This document shows positions 1 to 12,329 of a stretch of DNA of 64,000 nt, in pieces; position 1 is the first letter of the stretch; the number at the start of each line of letters is the position of its first letter. The DNA comes from Cryptomeria japonica. Lineage: Eukaryota; Streptophyta; Pinopsida; Cupressales; Cupressaceae. Made by a program: the position numbers and the translations under genes. The stretch is from NCBI RefSeq assembly GCF_030272615.1, contig NC_081413.1, forward strand, positions 448,238,538-448,302,537. The letters run 5' to 3'. The notes beneath the pieces are model-generated. The model saw only the letters and a list, made by a program, of their open reading frames with translations, made no database searches and was not told where the DNA came from.

Positions 1-1250
1 GGTATCCAAGTGGCTTGAAAAGCTGGTTTATCTTTCCATTTGATCAAATGCTCAAAGTAGTCATGCCTTCTAGTCTTTTTGATGATTCTTGAATCAAGTA
101 CCTGTTCAGGAATGAGAGAAGAAGAAGAGGGGAGAGGTAGATCAGAAAGGGTATTTGAAATGAATGAAACTCTTTGATTCTCTACTAGAGGCTGTCCCTT
201 GAAAGGTACCAAATCTGCAACATTAAAGATAGGAGAGAGAGAAACATCAGTAGGTAAATCAGGTTTATAAGCATTTGGACCATACTTAGCCAAAATCTGG
301 CAAGGTCCAATTCTTCTCATCTGTAACTTTGTAGGAACTCCCTTTTGTATTCTAGACTTGTTGAGATGTACCATCACAAAATCTCCAACTATAAATTGGA
401 CATCCCTCTTTGAAGCATCCACCTTTGCCTTGACTCTTGTTGTGGTATCCTACAAAGACTGTTTAAACTATTCATGTATCTCTTTGAGAGATTGTGCCAT
501 GTCTTTTGCTATCCCACTAACATGTTGCAAGTTAGTCACATCATGTAACTCAAAAACACCTCTTGGATGCATACCATAAACAATTTGAAATGGACTCTTA
601 CCAATGGAACTGTTTACACTGTCATTGTAGGCAAACTCTGCCTATGGGATAAGCTGATCCCAACTTTGTCCATACTCCTTGGTGATACATCTGAGTAGAT
701 TACCCAATGTTCTATTCACCACCTCTATTTGACCATCTATTTGTGGATGGTAAGCTGAGCCAAAAGATAAGTTGGTACCCAGTTTCTTCCACAAACTTTT
801 CCAAAAATGACCCAAAAACTTAACATCTCTATCTGATACAATACTAGATGGCAAACCATGTATTCTGACAACCTCTTTAAAGTAAAGAAAAGCAATATGA
901 CTAGCATAATTAGAAGTTTTGCAAGGAATAAAGTGAGCCATATTACTAAATCTGTCCACAACCACAAAGATACTATCATGCCCTGTATTTGTCCTCGGTC
1001 AACCTACAACAAAATCCATACTGATGCATTCCCATGGCCTAGAACGAATGGGAAGTGGCTGATATAAACCAGCATTAGTGCTATGTCCTTTGGCCTTCTG
1101 ACATATCATGCACTGTTCAACATACCTCCAGACATCTCTCTGCATCTTAGGCCAGTAATAAAAACATTGAACCAACTCTAAGATCTTGTTGAGACCAAAA
1201 TGGCCACTCAAACAACCATTGTGTTTCTCTTGAATGAGATTTTCTCTCAT
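1..1250 (-). pseudogene. Copy A integrase and chromodomain (broken, runs off left edge)
   Basis: This is the C-terminal part of pol of copy A. It holds the integrase zinc-binding region (HFGLNK, then CMICQKAKGH) near 1100-1220, a catalytic core with MDFVVG, VVVDRFSNMAHF and [12 protein letters not shown] near 780-1010, a YHPQIDGQIEVVNRTLG motif near 690-745, and a chromodomain-like segment near 1-110 (DYFEHLIKWKDK). Integrase inserts the cDNA, and a chromodomain at its C end directs insertion to certain chromatin. The frame is interrupted, for example by TGA near 1000 where copy C reads leucine, and by a TAG near 1273 shared with copy C. The stop of the polyprotein lies left of the window. 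Copy C at 9425-10780 is the best reference. Confidence 0.85.
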
Positions 1251-1436
1251 GGAACCTTTAGGAACACATAGCTATCGTCCCCTAAATAACAAACCATTTT
1301 GCAATGTATAGTCAACATACTCACTATGAAAATTATTCTCAAAAGTAAGACAAACTTTATAAGCAGTAGCAAAATCATCATCATTAGGATATAAATCTCG
1401 AAAGCAATCTATCCCAACACTCTTTACTTGGATCTC

Positions 1437-2804
1437 CTAGATATTCAATATTCTCCTACTTAAAGCATCAACTACTTTGTTACATTGGCCATTCTTGTGC
1501 TTAAGAGTGAAGGTGTATGCTTGTAGGTACTCTACCCATTTCACATGCCTATGGTTGAGTTTGTCCTGAGAATTCAAGAAACTGACTGCCTGGTTGTCTC
1601 TATACACAACAAATTCTTTAGGAAGCAAGTAATGCCTCCATTTCCTAAGTGCCTGCACCAATGCATATAACTCTAAATCATAAGATGAATACTTTTTCTA
1701 TGCATCATTCAGTTTTTCACTAAAAAAGGCAACTGGTCTGTTATCCTGACTCAAGACTGCACCTACTGCAAGATGACTGGCATCACATTCTATAGTAAAA
1801 AGCTTATCAAAGCTAGGAAGGATTAACACTGGCTATGTAGCAACTCTAGTTTTGAGTAACTCAAACCCCCTATTGGCTGCTTCTGTCCATTCAAACTTGA
1901 CCTTATGACCACCCTTTATGGTATCTAACATGGGTGCACAAATTTCGATGAATCCTTTGATAAAATTTCTGTAAAACTGGGCTACACCATGAAAACTCCT
2001 AACCTTACTGGCTGATTGTGGGGTTGGCTAACTTGTTATGGCTGCAACTTTAGATTGATCCATCTTAAGATCTCCACTGGACACAACAAAACCAAGATAG
2101 ACTAGCTCTTGCTACATAAAATCACATTTCTCAAGATTTATGGTTAACTGTTTGTCAGATAATCTTTGTAAAACAATAGCTTAGTGTTTCAAATGCTCCT
2201 CTTTAGTCTTACTAAAGATGAGAATATCATCTAAGTAGACTACCATAAACTTATTGATAAAATCCTGCAATACTTCATTCATTAACCTCATAAACGTACT
2301 GGAAGCATTAAAGAGTCCAAAAGGCATAACCAACCATTCATAAAGACCCTCATTTGTTTTAAAAGCAGTTTTCCACTCATCACCCTCTTTTATTCTTATT
2401 TGATGGTAACCACTTTTTAAGTCTATTTTGGAGAAATACCTCAAACCCCCTAAACAATCCATCAGATCTTCTATCCTTCGAATGGGAAATCTATATCTTA
2501 TTGTGATCTTGTTGATAGCTCTGGAATCTGTACACAATCTCCATGTGCCCCCTTTCTTAGGTGCTAACACAGTGGGCATTGCACAAGGACTTATACTCTT
2601 TCTGATTAATCCTTGATCCAATAACTCTTGAATCTGTCTAGCTACCTCTTTCTTTTGTTCAGGAGTCATCTTGTATGCTGCTTTGTTTGGTAGAGAAGCT
2701 CCTAGTATAAAGTCAATTTGATGACAAATGGCTCTAGGAGGAGGTAATGTTGTTGGGTGTTGATCAGTAATGATGTTCTTAAAACTATCAAGAATTTGTT
2801 GCAC
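1437..2804 (-). pseudogene. Copy A reverse transcriptase and RNase H (broken)
   Basis: The reverse transcriptase segment reads openly from 2804 to 2181. It has the Ty3-type motifs KKGGTWRLCTDSRAINKIT, YFSKIDLKSGYHQIRI, MPFGLFNASSTFM and the catalytic VVYLDDILIFSK. The RNase H portion continues to 1437 with YRDNQAVSFLNSQ and KWVEYLQAYTF. Stops are TAG at 2028-2030, where copy C has TGG, TAG at 1698-1700, where copy C has CAG, and a TAG near 2105 shared with copy C. The fold and catalytic residues of the RT itself look intact. The region is part of one original gag-pol frame, now frameshifted between 2804 and 3065. Confidence 0.9.
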
Positions 2805-2882
2805 CTCTTGTGGGATCTCTACCTATTTTTCTTTCTTATCCTCCTTAGGTTTCACTACAAGTGCATAGCCAATCCCATCTCC

Positions 2883-4537
2883 CTATTTCATGGTTTGGAT
2901 GAACTCTTTTTCATTAAGTAATAGCACTTTAGGTGCCTGTGGTTTGTTGTTCACTGTCTCTTCACTAAGGGACTGAATTTTGTAGACAATGCCATTCTTT
3001 TGAAAGGAATGTGTGTTTTTTCCACCATCATGGTGTTCCTTTCTGTCAAATTTCCACGGTCTACTTAATAGTAGATGGCAAGCATCCATGGAAAGGATGT
3101 CACATAGAATCCTTCTTTGTACTCACCTATATTGAAGTCTACCCATGCTTGTTTATTCACTAGGACATGTTGCCCCTTGTTTAACCAGGTTACCTTGTAG
3201 GGATCACTATGCTTCATTCTAGGTAGGTTCAATTTTCCAACTGCCTCCTCTAAGATGATATTATCTATGGAGCCTGAGTACATAACAACCTTACATACCC
3301 TGCCCAAGATTTTGCACTTTATCCTGAACAAGGATCTTCTCTGAGACACTTCAAACTTATGAGGTTCTTGCATCAATACTCTCCTTATCATTAAACTCTC
3401 ACCATCTTCAGGTGCTAGGTGCATTGTTGGAGTTCTTGTACTACTTCCTTCCTCCTGAACATAGTTCACTTTTCTTTCACCTCCATGGGAGGAACTAGGC
3501 TTTTTAGGACACCTATAAGTAGGATGACCCAATTTCTGATAGTTGTAGCATTTCATTGTGGAGAAATTAGACCCTCTACCTAGGCCACTAGACCTACCCC
3601 TTCCTAGGTTGCTTGATCCCCTTCCCCTAAAATTAGGTTTCCTCTTAGAATCCCCGCTTTGCTCAATAAGCTTAGATTCCCCCTGGGACCTTTGGTCTAT
3701 GTGTCTTCCCCCAAAATTGCCTCGATGGCCTTGACCATCCCTGCCTCTTCCTCTGCCTCTATTATGCTGCTCTTCCTTCATCCTACTCCTTTCCTCTACC
3801 TTGAGTGCAAGTTGATAGCACTTCTGGACTGTTGTAGGGCACAACAAACTTAACTCTTCTTGTATGTTCCATCTCAAACCATTGAGATACCTAGCCACCT
3901 TGACATTCTCATCTTCTTGTATCTTTGACCTAAGGCATAACTTCTGAAACTCCTCGGTGTAGGTGTTGACATCTAACTCTTTTTGCCTAAGGTTTTGTCT
4001 TCTCCTATGGAGTTGTATTTCATAGTCCTTTGGAATGTAAGCCTCTCTGATCTTGGACAACATTCCCTTCCAAGTTGCTATGGGCCTTTTTCCCTCTTTC
4101 TCACATTCATCCTGAATGAACTTCTACCATGTTAAGGCAGCTCCTCTCAACCTGGACTTAGCCACCTTCACTTTCTAGGCCTTTGTCACACCATCACACT
4201 CAAAATGGTTCTCAAGCCCTTCAATCCACTCCATGACCACTTCTAGGTCCATTTTACCATTGAATAGTGGGACTCCTTCTAGTGTTCTCCCACTCATAGC
4301 CTTCAAGGCTTTCAAAAAGGGCTCATTCTCTATCACAGGGTCTGGTATAGGGGTCTCATCCTCTATAGCTAATAGCTTACCCTTACCTTTTGTTCCCTCT
4401 ATCTTATTGCTGGCTTCATCTGTCTTCACTTCTACTTCACCCAACTTCTGCTCTAACAGATCCAAATTCTCTTTGAGTAACCTATTTTCTTCTTCCTGGT
4501 CTTCCACTTTCTTTGCTAATTCTGCATTTGTCACCAT
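2883..4537 (-). pseudogene. Copy A gag and protease (broken)
   Basis: I place the start at ATG 4537 (MVTNAELAKKVEDQEEENR). A longer reading would need a TTG. The N-terminus is a predicted coiled coil, followed by a gag core with YLNGLRWNIQEELSLL near 3860-3890, an RG-rich basic stretch near 3600-3770 and one zinc knuckle CYNYQKLGHPTYRC in which the second Cys has become Tyr. The protease follows, but its catalytic Asp is replaced: copy C reads DSGS, copy B DPGS and this copy YSGS near 3280. Stops include TAG at 4175-4177, where copy B has CAG. Gag packages RNA and protease would cut the polyprotein. This copy should be dead. Confidence 0.87.
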
Positions 4538-4570
4538 GGTTGTCAAACTGCTACTTCCTCCTAAGTGTAG

Positions 4571-4586
4571 CTAAGCTCTAATACCA
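4571..4586 (-). other. Primer-binding site of copy A
   Basis: On the minus strand this reads TGGTATTAGAGCTTAG, one change from the plant initiator-tRNA-Met primer site TGGTATCAGAGC. It begins 3 nt after the LTR end (TG on the plus strand at 4590), which fixes that LTR boundary and the element orientation. Confidence 0.85.
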
Positions 4587-4589
4587 CTA

Positions 4590-5230
4590 TGATAGGGAGG
4601 TAGTGCAAGTGGATTACTCAAGTGTCTTATATGTTCACTAAGTAAAGGAACTTACTAATTTCAAGGAATTGTTGTTATAAGTAGAGTGCAAAGGTTCATA
4701 GACCATCTGAAACTTCCTCTTTTTTCACCTCCCTAAGTCAAGACCTCTTGTATGCTGAAAGGCTTCAACCCCATAACCACTCTGGCTTGCTAAAACAATG
4801 TTCTTGGGGTCTGTCCCACAAAAAGGGGTCAAATTCATGTGAGGACAACTTATTTCAACTAGAATTGATGTCTTTTGTGATTTTCATTCACCATTTGTGT
4901 ACCCGATTTGACCAAAATTCAATTTTAAGGCCTAAAAAGGCTACAAGCAATTAGCCCTCCTTTTGGGGTTTTGTGCTCACCCTGTTCAAGTGATGGACTT
5001 CCAGACTGAAAGATTCATATTTTTGGATACTCTTTTGGGAGTTCTTGAAGATTCATCAAGTTTGGGGGTCCCTAAGTCCTTCTCCGTGACTGTCCCAAAA
5101 ATGGGCATAAAAGGAGGGTTTTGGAAGGGTTTGTTGGGAAAAACCACATTCCAAGCTTGGGAACCCCAAAATGACTCAAAGACACCTGTTCTTACCTTGT
5201 TGTTGGCTAACAAGGCTATAAACAAAAGGT
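4590..5230 (-). repeat. LTR fragment between copies B and A
   Basis: This aligns to the first ~640 plus-strand bases of the LTR at 7086-9402 and stops abruptly at GGT (5228-5230), where the sequence changes to the protease/RT junction of copy B. The missing part covers the rest of the LTR, the polypurine tract and pol. Short ORFs here are noise. Confidence 0.85.
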
Positions 5231-7033
5231 GTCCATCACTGATGATGTTCTTAAAACTATCAAGAATTTGTTGCACCTCTTGTGGGATCTCTACTTGTTT
5301 TTATTTCTTATCCTCCTTAGGTTTCACTACAAGTGCATAGCCAATCCCATCTCCCTCTTTCATGGTTTGGATGAACTCTTTTTCATTGAGTAATAGCACT
5401 TTAGGTGCCTGTGGTTTGTTGTTCTCTATCTCTTCACTAAGGGACTGAATTTTGTAGACAATGTCATTCTTTTGAAAGGAATATGTGTTATTTTCACCAT
5501 CATGGTGTGCCTTTTTGTCAAATTGCCAAGGTCTACCCAATAGTAGATGGCAAGCATCTATGGGAAGGATGTCACATAGAATCCTATCTTTGTACTCACC
5601 TATATTGAAGTCTACCCATGCTTGTTCATTCACTAGGACATGTTGCCCCTTGTTTATCTAGGTTACCTTGTAGGGTTCACTGTGCTTCATTCTAGGTAGG
5701 TTCAATTTGCTAACTGCCTCCTCTGAGATGATATTATCTATGGAGCCTGGGTCAATAACAACCTTACATACCTTGCCCAAGATTTTGCACTTTATCTTGA
5801 ACAAGGCTCTTCTCTGAGACACTTCACACTTATGAGGTTCTTGCATCAATACTCTCCTTATCATTAAACTCTCACCATCCTCAGGTGCTAGGTGCATTGT
5901 TGGAGTTCTTGTACTACCCCCTTCCTCCTAAACATATTTCACTCTTCTTTCACCTCCATGGGAAGAACTAGGCTTTTCAGGACACCTATAAGTAGGATGA
6001 CCCAATTTCTGATAGTTTTAGCATTTTATTGTGGAGAAATAAGACCCTCTACCTGGGCCACTAGGCCTACCCCTTCCTGGGTTGCTTGATCCTCTTCCCC
6101 TAAAATTAGGTTTACTCTGAGAATCCCTACTTTGCTCAATAAGCTTAGATTCCCCTTGGGACCTTTGGTCTATGTGTCTTCCCCCAAAACTTCCTCGATG
6201 GCCTCGACCATCTCTGCCTCTTCCTCTGCCTCTTTTATGCTGCTCTTGCTTCATCCTACTCCTTTCCTCTACCTTGAGTGCAAGTTGATAGCACTTCTAG
6301 ACTGTTGTAGGGTACAACAAACTTAACTCTTCTTGTATCTTCCATTTCAAACCATTGAGATACCTAGCCACCTTGACATTCTCATCCTCTTGGATCTTTG
6401 ACCTAAGGCATAATTTCTGAAACTCCTTGGTGTAGGTGCTGACATCTAACTCTTTTTGCCTAAGGTTTTGTCTTCTCCTATGGAGCTATATTTCATAGTC
6501 CTCTGGAACGTAAGCCTCTCTGATCTTGGGCAACATTTCCCTCCGATCTTGGGCAACATTCCCCTCCAAGTTGCTATGGGCCTTTTTCCCTCTTTCTCAC
6601 GTTCATCCTGAATGAACATCCACCATGTTAAGGCAGCTCCTCTCAACCTGGACTTAGCCACCTTCACTTTCTGGGCCTCTGTCACACCATCACACTCAAA
6701 ATGGTTCTCAAGCCCCACAATCCACTCCATGACCACTTTTGGGTCTGTTTTACCACTTAATAGTGGGACTCCTTCTAGTGTTCTCCCACTCATAGCCTTC
6801 AAGGCTTTCAAAAAGGGCTCATTCTCTATCACAGGGTCTGGTATAGGGGTCTCATCCTCTATAGCTAATAGCTTACCCTTACCTTCTGTTCCCTCTATCT
6901 TATTGCTGGCTTCATCTGCCTTCACTTCTACTTCACCCAGCTTCTACTCTAACAGATCCAAATTCTCTTTGAGTAACCTATTTTCTTCTTCCTGGTCTTC
7001 CACTTTCTTTGCTAATTCTGCATTTGTCACCAT
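5231..7033 (-). pseudogene. Copy B gag and protease, pol deleted
   Basis: The start is ATG 7033, equivalent to 4537 in copy A. It holds the coiled-coil N-terminus, the gag core (GAALTWWMFIQDE), the RG-rich segment at 6018-6254, a zinc knuckle that is interrupted by a stop near 6019, and the protease at 5301-5897 with the catalytic triplet as DPG. After 5276 only the first few codons of the RT leader remain before the deletion junction at 5228-5230, so no polymerase or integrase exists in this copy. A 23-bp tandem duplication at 6522-6567 shifts the frame in gag. The copy cannot be autonomous. Confidence 0.85.
6522..6567 (-). repeat. 23-bp tandem duplication inside copy B gag
   Basis: Two adjacent units of GATCTTGGGCAACATT(T/C)CCCTCC, at 6522-6544 and 6545-6567, differ at one base. 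Copies A and C do not show the doubling. Because 23 is not a multiple of three it breaks the gag frame. Confidence 0.85.
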
Positions 7034-7066
7034 GGTTGTCAAATTGCTACTTCATCCTATGTGTAG

Positions 7067-7082
7067 CTAAGCTCTAATACCA
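7067..7082 (-). other. Primer-binding site of copy B
   Basis: The minus strand reads TGGTATTAGAGCTTAG, identical to copy A, 3 nt from the LTR boundary at 7086. It is an initiator-Met type site with one change. Confidence 0.85.
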
Positions 7083-7085
7083 CTA

Positions 7086-9402
7086 TGATAGGGAGGTAGT
7101 GCAAGTGGATTACTCAAGTGTCTTATATGTTCACTAAGTAAAGGACCTTACTAATTTCAAGGAATTGTTGTTGTCAGCAGAGTGCAAAGGTTCATAGACC
7201 ATCTGAAACTTCCTCTTGTTTCACCTCCCTAAGTCAAGACCTCTTGTATGCTGAAAGGCTTCAACCCCATAACCACTTTGGCTTGCTAAAACTATGTTCT
7301 TGGGGTCTGTCCCACAAAAAGGTGTCAAATTCATGTGAGGACAACTTGTTTCAACTGGCATTGATGTCTTTTGTGCTTTTCATTCACCATTTGTGTACCC
7401 GATTTGACCAAAATTCAATTTTAAGGCCTAAAAAGGCTACAAGCAATTAGCCCTCCTTTTGGGGTATTGTGCTCACCTTGTTCAAGCGATGGACTTCCAG
7501 ACTAAAAGGTTCATATTTTTGCATACCCGTTTGGGAGTTCTTGAAGATTCATCAAGTTTGGGGGTCCCTAAGTCCTTCTTTGTGACTATCCCAAAAATGG
7601 GTATAAAAGGAGGGTTTTGGAATGGTTTGTTGGCAAAAACCACATTCCAAGCTTGGGAACCTCAAAATGACTCAAAGACACCTATTCCTACCTTGCTGTT
7701 GGCTAACGAGGCTATAAATAAAAGGTTTAAACCTCACAAAGTGAAAAACAATATTTTCATGATATGCACCAAAAAGGAAATGCAACATTTGACAATTTTT
7801 CACTTTTGCCTTCTACAAGCACTTTTGTTTTGCAAAATACCAATTACAACTGAAGCATATGAACATAACCAACATTAAAGACAAGAAGGAATCCAATTTG
7901 CCCTGCACAAAAGGCAATAGGCATTTACAAATAGTAAATAGTTCACTGTCAAGTAAATGGGACTGCACTTTTCCTCTTTTCACTATTTTTTCCATTTTGG
8001 ACCTGCACTTTGCAATGTTAGAACCCCTTTTCACGGTTTGCTTTTGTGTTTTCTTAAAAAAACTCTACCTTTTTAAGTTTACTGTCCTTCATACCTACAA
8101 ATTTCAAAAGGGAGATTACATTTACAATCCTTAAACAGTGTAAGAATCAGTCCTAGATGACTATGGCAGCCTGCTGGGCGTTTAACATTTTGGCTAAAGA
8201 AATCATTGTTTTATCTTGGCATTTACAATACCCATGGGCAGGGCTTTCAACTCTCCTTGTTATTGTTTTCAAACAAACAAAGTATTTACAAGGTCTTCAC
8301 ACACCAATAAAAGGTGGAGAGAAAAGTAAAGGAAGGAAAACCTACTACCAAACAGTGACTCACTGTTTTGGATTACAATTCTTAAAATTGAAACATATAA
8401 CCTTCCTTTTCTAGGCTTAGGAAGTCTCTTTGCTTTCATATATCACTTGGACAACAAACAGGTTCATTCATCAAAAGAATGCAATTGCTATGGAAGAGCA
8501 AAGCATTAAAATTTCTTCAAGACCCTAGCCAAATGGCACACTTGCCTAGGGCTTAATGGCCATAAAAACTCCTTGTACCTACACTCTTGAAACTAAAACT
8601 CATATTTACATACTTTACAAATTGACCAACTGGTTCTTGAGAAGCCATGAACACTTTAGGACTCGAAGAAACCAAGTTGGTCAAGCATTTTGCCCAAATT
8701 CCTAGATTGGGTAGTGAAACTGTCGAAACCAAATATTTTTGCACAAAACTCAAAACTTGATGAAATCAAATGCCAGCAAAGGGAAAAGTTTAGGAAAACA
8801 TGTTAGAATCAAAAAATACAAGAACAGTACGGCCAAGTAAAGTAGGTGTACGAACTGCTGTTTACATGGAGCCAAAAACTAGAGAAAACCAAGTAAAAAC
8901 TAATGCAAGTTTACAAAACTTCTCATAACTTCGAATGATCAACCCTTACAATAGTTAAAATAGGAGTTTAAATACCTCTCCATGTTGGTTAACCTCCTGT
9001 ATGGACAGGTACATGTCCAAAGGCACTTAATTTTTACATTTTGATGCCTAAGTGACAACTTTCGATGCCTAGAAAATGCAAGATTGACCTCCAAAACTAA
9101 CCAACATCTAAAAACACTTCTCATACCTTAAACCCAAACATAAAACATGTCTAAAACCTTTCAAAAACAAAAACACACTAAAAACTCACTTTTTACAACA
9201 TTTTGCCCAACAACACCAAAACTGGCAAATTTTAAGCAAAAGTTGAAAACAGGAAACCAAAACCACACAATGAGGTCAAAACTCATCCAAACAACCTAGA
9301 ACAACTTAGAAAAGCATGCTAAACAACTTTCCAACTTAAAATAACACAAATCAAACCTAAGATGAAAAAGAAGCTAAGAATGAGCTAGGTGCTCCTGCAC
9401 CA
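7086..9402 (-). repeat. Complete shared LTR, 2317 bp
   Basis: The plus strand starts TGATAGGGAGG and ends GCTCCTGCACCA, giving TG...CA ends on both strands. A primer site abuts the left end and a polypurine tract the right end, so this one LTR serves two internal regions. It matches 13477-15171 plus 22875-23471 closely, with indels such as about 28 bases near 8565-8590 that are absent near 14955. The ORFs inside it have no recognisable domain and I treat the LTR as non-coding. Confidence 0.9.
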
Positions 9403-9413
9403 TACTCCCCCGG
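9403..9413 (-). other. Polypurine tract of copy C
   Basis: The minus strand reads CCGGGGGAGTA directly before the LTR start TGGTGCAGG. It is the expected plus-strand DNA primer position. Confidence 0.8.
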
Positions 9414-9424
9414 TGACAAAGAAG

Positions 9425-10780
9425 TCATGTGACTCCTTTGAGCAAAATAGAGAGAGGAATACCAGCCTTGGTGAAGTTACTTTTAGGTATCCAAGTGGCT
9501 TCAAAAGCTAGTTTATCTTTCCATTTGATCAAATTCTCAAAGTAGTCATGCCTTCTAGTCTTTTTGATGATTCTGGAATCAAGTACCTGTTTAGGAATAG
9601 GAGAAGAAGAAGCGGGGAGAGGTAGATCAGAAAGGGAATTTGAAATGTCTAAAACTCTTTGATTCTTTGCTGGAGGTTGCCCCTTGAAAGGTACCAAATC
9701 TGCAACATTAAAGATAGGAGAGAGAGAAACATCAGTAGGTAAATCAAGTTTATAAGCATTTGGACCATACTTAGCCAAAATCTAGCAAGGTCCAATTCTT
9801 CTCATCTATAACTTTGTAGGAACTCCCTTCTATAATCTAGACTTGTTGAGATGCACCATCACAAAATCCCCAACTGTAAATTGGACATCCCTCTTTGAAG
9901 CATCCACCCTTAACTTGACTCTTGCTGTGGTATCCTGCAAAGACTGTTTAACCTGTTCATGTATCTCTTTGAGAGATTGTGCCATGTCTTCTATTGTCCC
10001 ACTAACATGTTTCAACTTAGTCACATCATGTAACTCGAAAACACCCCCTGGATGCATACCATAAAGAATCTGAAATGGACTCTTACCAGTGGATCTGTTT
10101 ACACTGTCATTGTGGGCAAACTCTGCCTGTGGGATAAGCTAATCCCAACTTTGTCCATACTCCTTGGTGAGACATCTGAGTAGATTACCCAATGTTCTAT
10201 TCACCACCTCTATTTGACCATCTATCTATGGATGGTAAGCTGAGCCAAAAGACAAGTTAGTACACAATTTCTTCCACAAAGTTTTCCAAAAATGAACCAA
10301 AAACTTAACATCTCTATCTGATACAATACTAGATTGCAAACCATGTATTCTAACAACCTCTTTAAAGAAAAGAAAAGCAATATGACTAGCATCATTAGTA
10401 GTTTTGCAAGGAATAAAGTGAGCCATTTTACTAAATTTGTCCACAACCACAAAGATACTGTCATGCCCTGTTTTTGTCCTCGGTAAACCTACAACAAAAT
10501 CCATACTGATGCATTCCCATGGCCTAGAAGGAATGGGAAGTGGATGATGTAAACCAGAATTAGTGCTATGTCCTTTGGCCTTCTAACATATCATGCACTG
10601 TTCAACATACCTCCAGAGATCTCTCTGCATCTTAGGCCAGTAATAAAAAGGTTGAACCAACTCTAAGGTCTTTTTGAGACCAAAATGGCCACTCAAACAC
10701 CCATTGTGTTTATCTTGAATGAGAATTTCTCTCATGGAACTTGTAGGAACACATAGCTATCGTCCCCTGAATAACAAACC
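9425..10780 (-). pseudogene. Copy C integrase with C-terminal chromodomain
   Basis: Starting upstream, there is a zinc-binding region (HFGLKK, QCMIC) near 10570-10700, a catalytic core from 10504 with [34 protein letters not shown] and [12 protein letters not shown], then a C-terminal domain at 9830-10057 (VGDFVMVHLNKSRLQKGVP) and a chromodomain-like segment at 9425-9550 with DYFENLIKWKDK and EATWIPKSNF. The polyprotein ends with TGA at 9425-9427, 12 nt before the polypurine tract. A stop near 10227 breaks the YHPQ motif and a TAG near 10587 breaks the zinc region. The chromodomain and the RT sequence place it in the chromovirus branch of Ty3/gypsy. Confidence 0.88.
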
Positions 10781-10967
10781 ATTCTACAATGTATAGTCAG
10801 CATACTCACTATGAAAATGATTCTCAAAAGCAAGACACTTTATAAGCAGCAGCAAAATCATCATCGTTAGGATATAAATCTTGAAAGCAATCTATCCCAA
10901 CACTCTATACTTGGATCTCTTGGATAGTCAACCATCTCCTAATTAAAGCATCAGCTATTTTGTTACA

Positions 10968-12287
10968 TTAGCCTTTCTTGTGCTTAAGAGTGAAGGTATA
11001 TGCTTGTAGGTACTCTACCCATTTCACATGCCTATGGTTGAGTTTGTCCTGAGAATTAAAGAAACTGACTGCCTGGTTGTCTCTATACACAACAAATTCT
11101 TTAGGAAGCAAGTAATGCCTCCATTTCCTAAGTGCCTGCACCAATGCATATAACTCTAAATCATAAGATGAATACTTTTTCTGTGCATCATTCAGTTTTT
11201 CACTAAAAAAGGCAACTGGTCTATTATCCTGACTCAAGACTGCACCTACTACAAGATAAATGGCATCACATTCTATAGTAAAAAGCTTATCAAAGCTAGG
11301 AAGGATTAATACTGGCTATGTAGCAACTCTAGTTTTGAGTAACTCAAACCCCCTATTGGCTACTTCTATCCATTGAAACTTGACCTTATGACCACCCTTT
11401 ATGGTATCTAACATGGGTGCAAAAATTTCGCTGAATCCTTTGATAAACTTTCTATAAAACTGGGCTACACCATGAAAACTCCTAACCTCACTCGTTGATT
11501 GTGGGGTTGGCCAACTTGTTATGGCTGCAACTTTAGATTGATCCATCTTAAGATCTCCATTGGACACAACAAAACCAAGATAGACTAGCTCTTGCTACAT
11601 AAAATCACATTTCTCAAGATTTATGGTTAACTGCTTGTCAAATAATCTTTGTAAAACAATAGCTAAGTGTTTCAAATACTCCTCTTTAGTCTTACTAAAG
11701 ATGAGAATATCATCTAAGTAGACTACCATAAACTTACTGAGAAAATCCTGCAATACTTCATTCATTAACCTCATAAAGGTACTGGAAGCATTAGAGAGTC
11801 CAAAAGGCATAACCAACCATTCATAAAGACCCTCATTTATTTTAAAAGTAGTTTTCCACTCATCACCCTCTTTTATTCTTATTTGATGGTAACCACTTTT
11901 TAAGTCTATTTTGGAGAAATACCTCAAACCCCCTAAACAATCCATTAGATCTTCTATCCTGGGAATGGGAAATCTATATCTTATTGTGATCTTGTTGATA
12001 GCTCTAGAATCTGTACACAATCTCCATGTGCACCCTTTCTTAGGTGCTAACATAGTGGGCATTGCATAAGGACTTATACTCTTTCTGATTAATCCTTGAT
12101 CCAATAACTCTTGAATCTGCCTAGCTACCTCTTTTTTTTGTTCAGAAGTCATCTTGTATGCTACTTTGTTTGGCAAAGAAGGTCCTGGTATAAAGTCAAT
12201 TTGATGACAAATGGCTCTAGGAGGAGGTAATGTTGCTCGGTGTCCATCACTAATGATGTTCTTAAAACTATCAAGAATTTGCTGCAC
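10968..12287 (-). pseudogene. Copy C reverse transcriptase and RNase H
   Basis: The RT runs from 12287 to 11595 with WRLCTDSRAINKITIRY, YFSKIDLKSGYHQIRI, MPFGLSNASSTFMRLM and the catalytic VVYLDDILIFSK near 11700-11720. The connection and RNase H segments follow at 11316-11567 (FHGVAQFYRKFIKGF) and 10968-11237 ([33 protein letters not shown]). A stop near 11592, read as TAG in FM-stop-QEL, is shared with copy A, so it was present before the copies separated or was transferred between them. This is the best preserved polymerase of the array. Confidence 0.9.
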
Positions 12288-12329
12288 CTCTTGTGGGATC
12301 TCTACTTATTTTTCTTTCTTATCCTCCTT

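Noticed and set aside
7086-9402. Several 60-140 codon frames inside the chromovirus LTRs (for example 7459-7878, 13910-14269)
   Set aside because: They recur in each LTR copy with stops at different places and match nothing coding; the LTR is non-coding.
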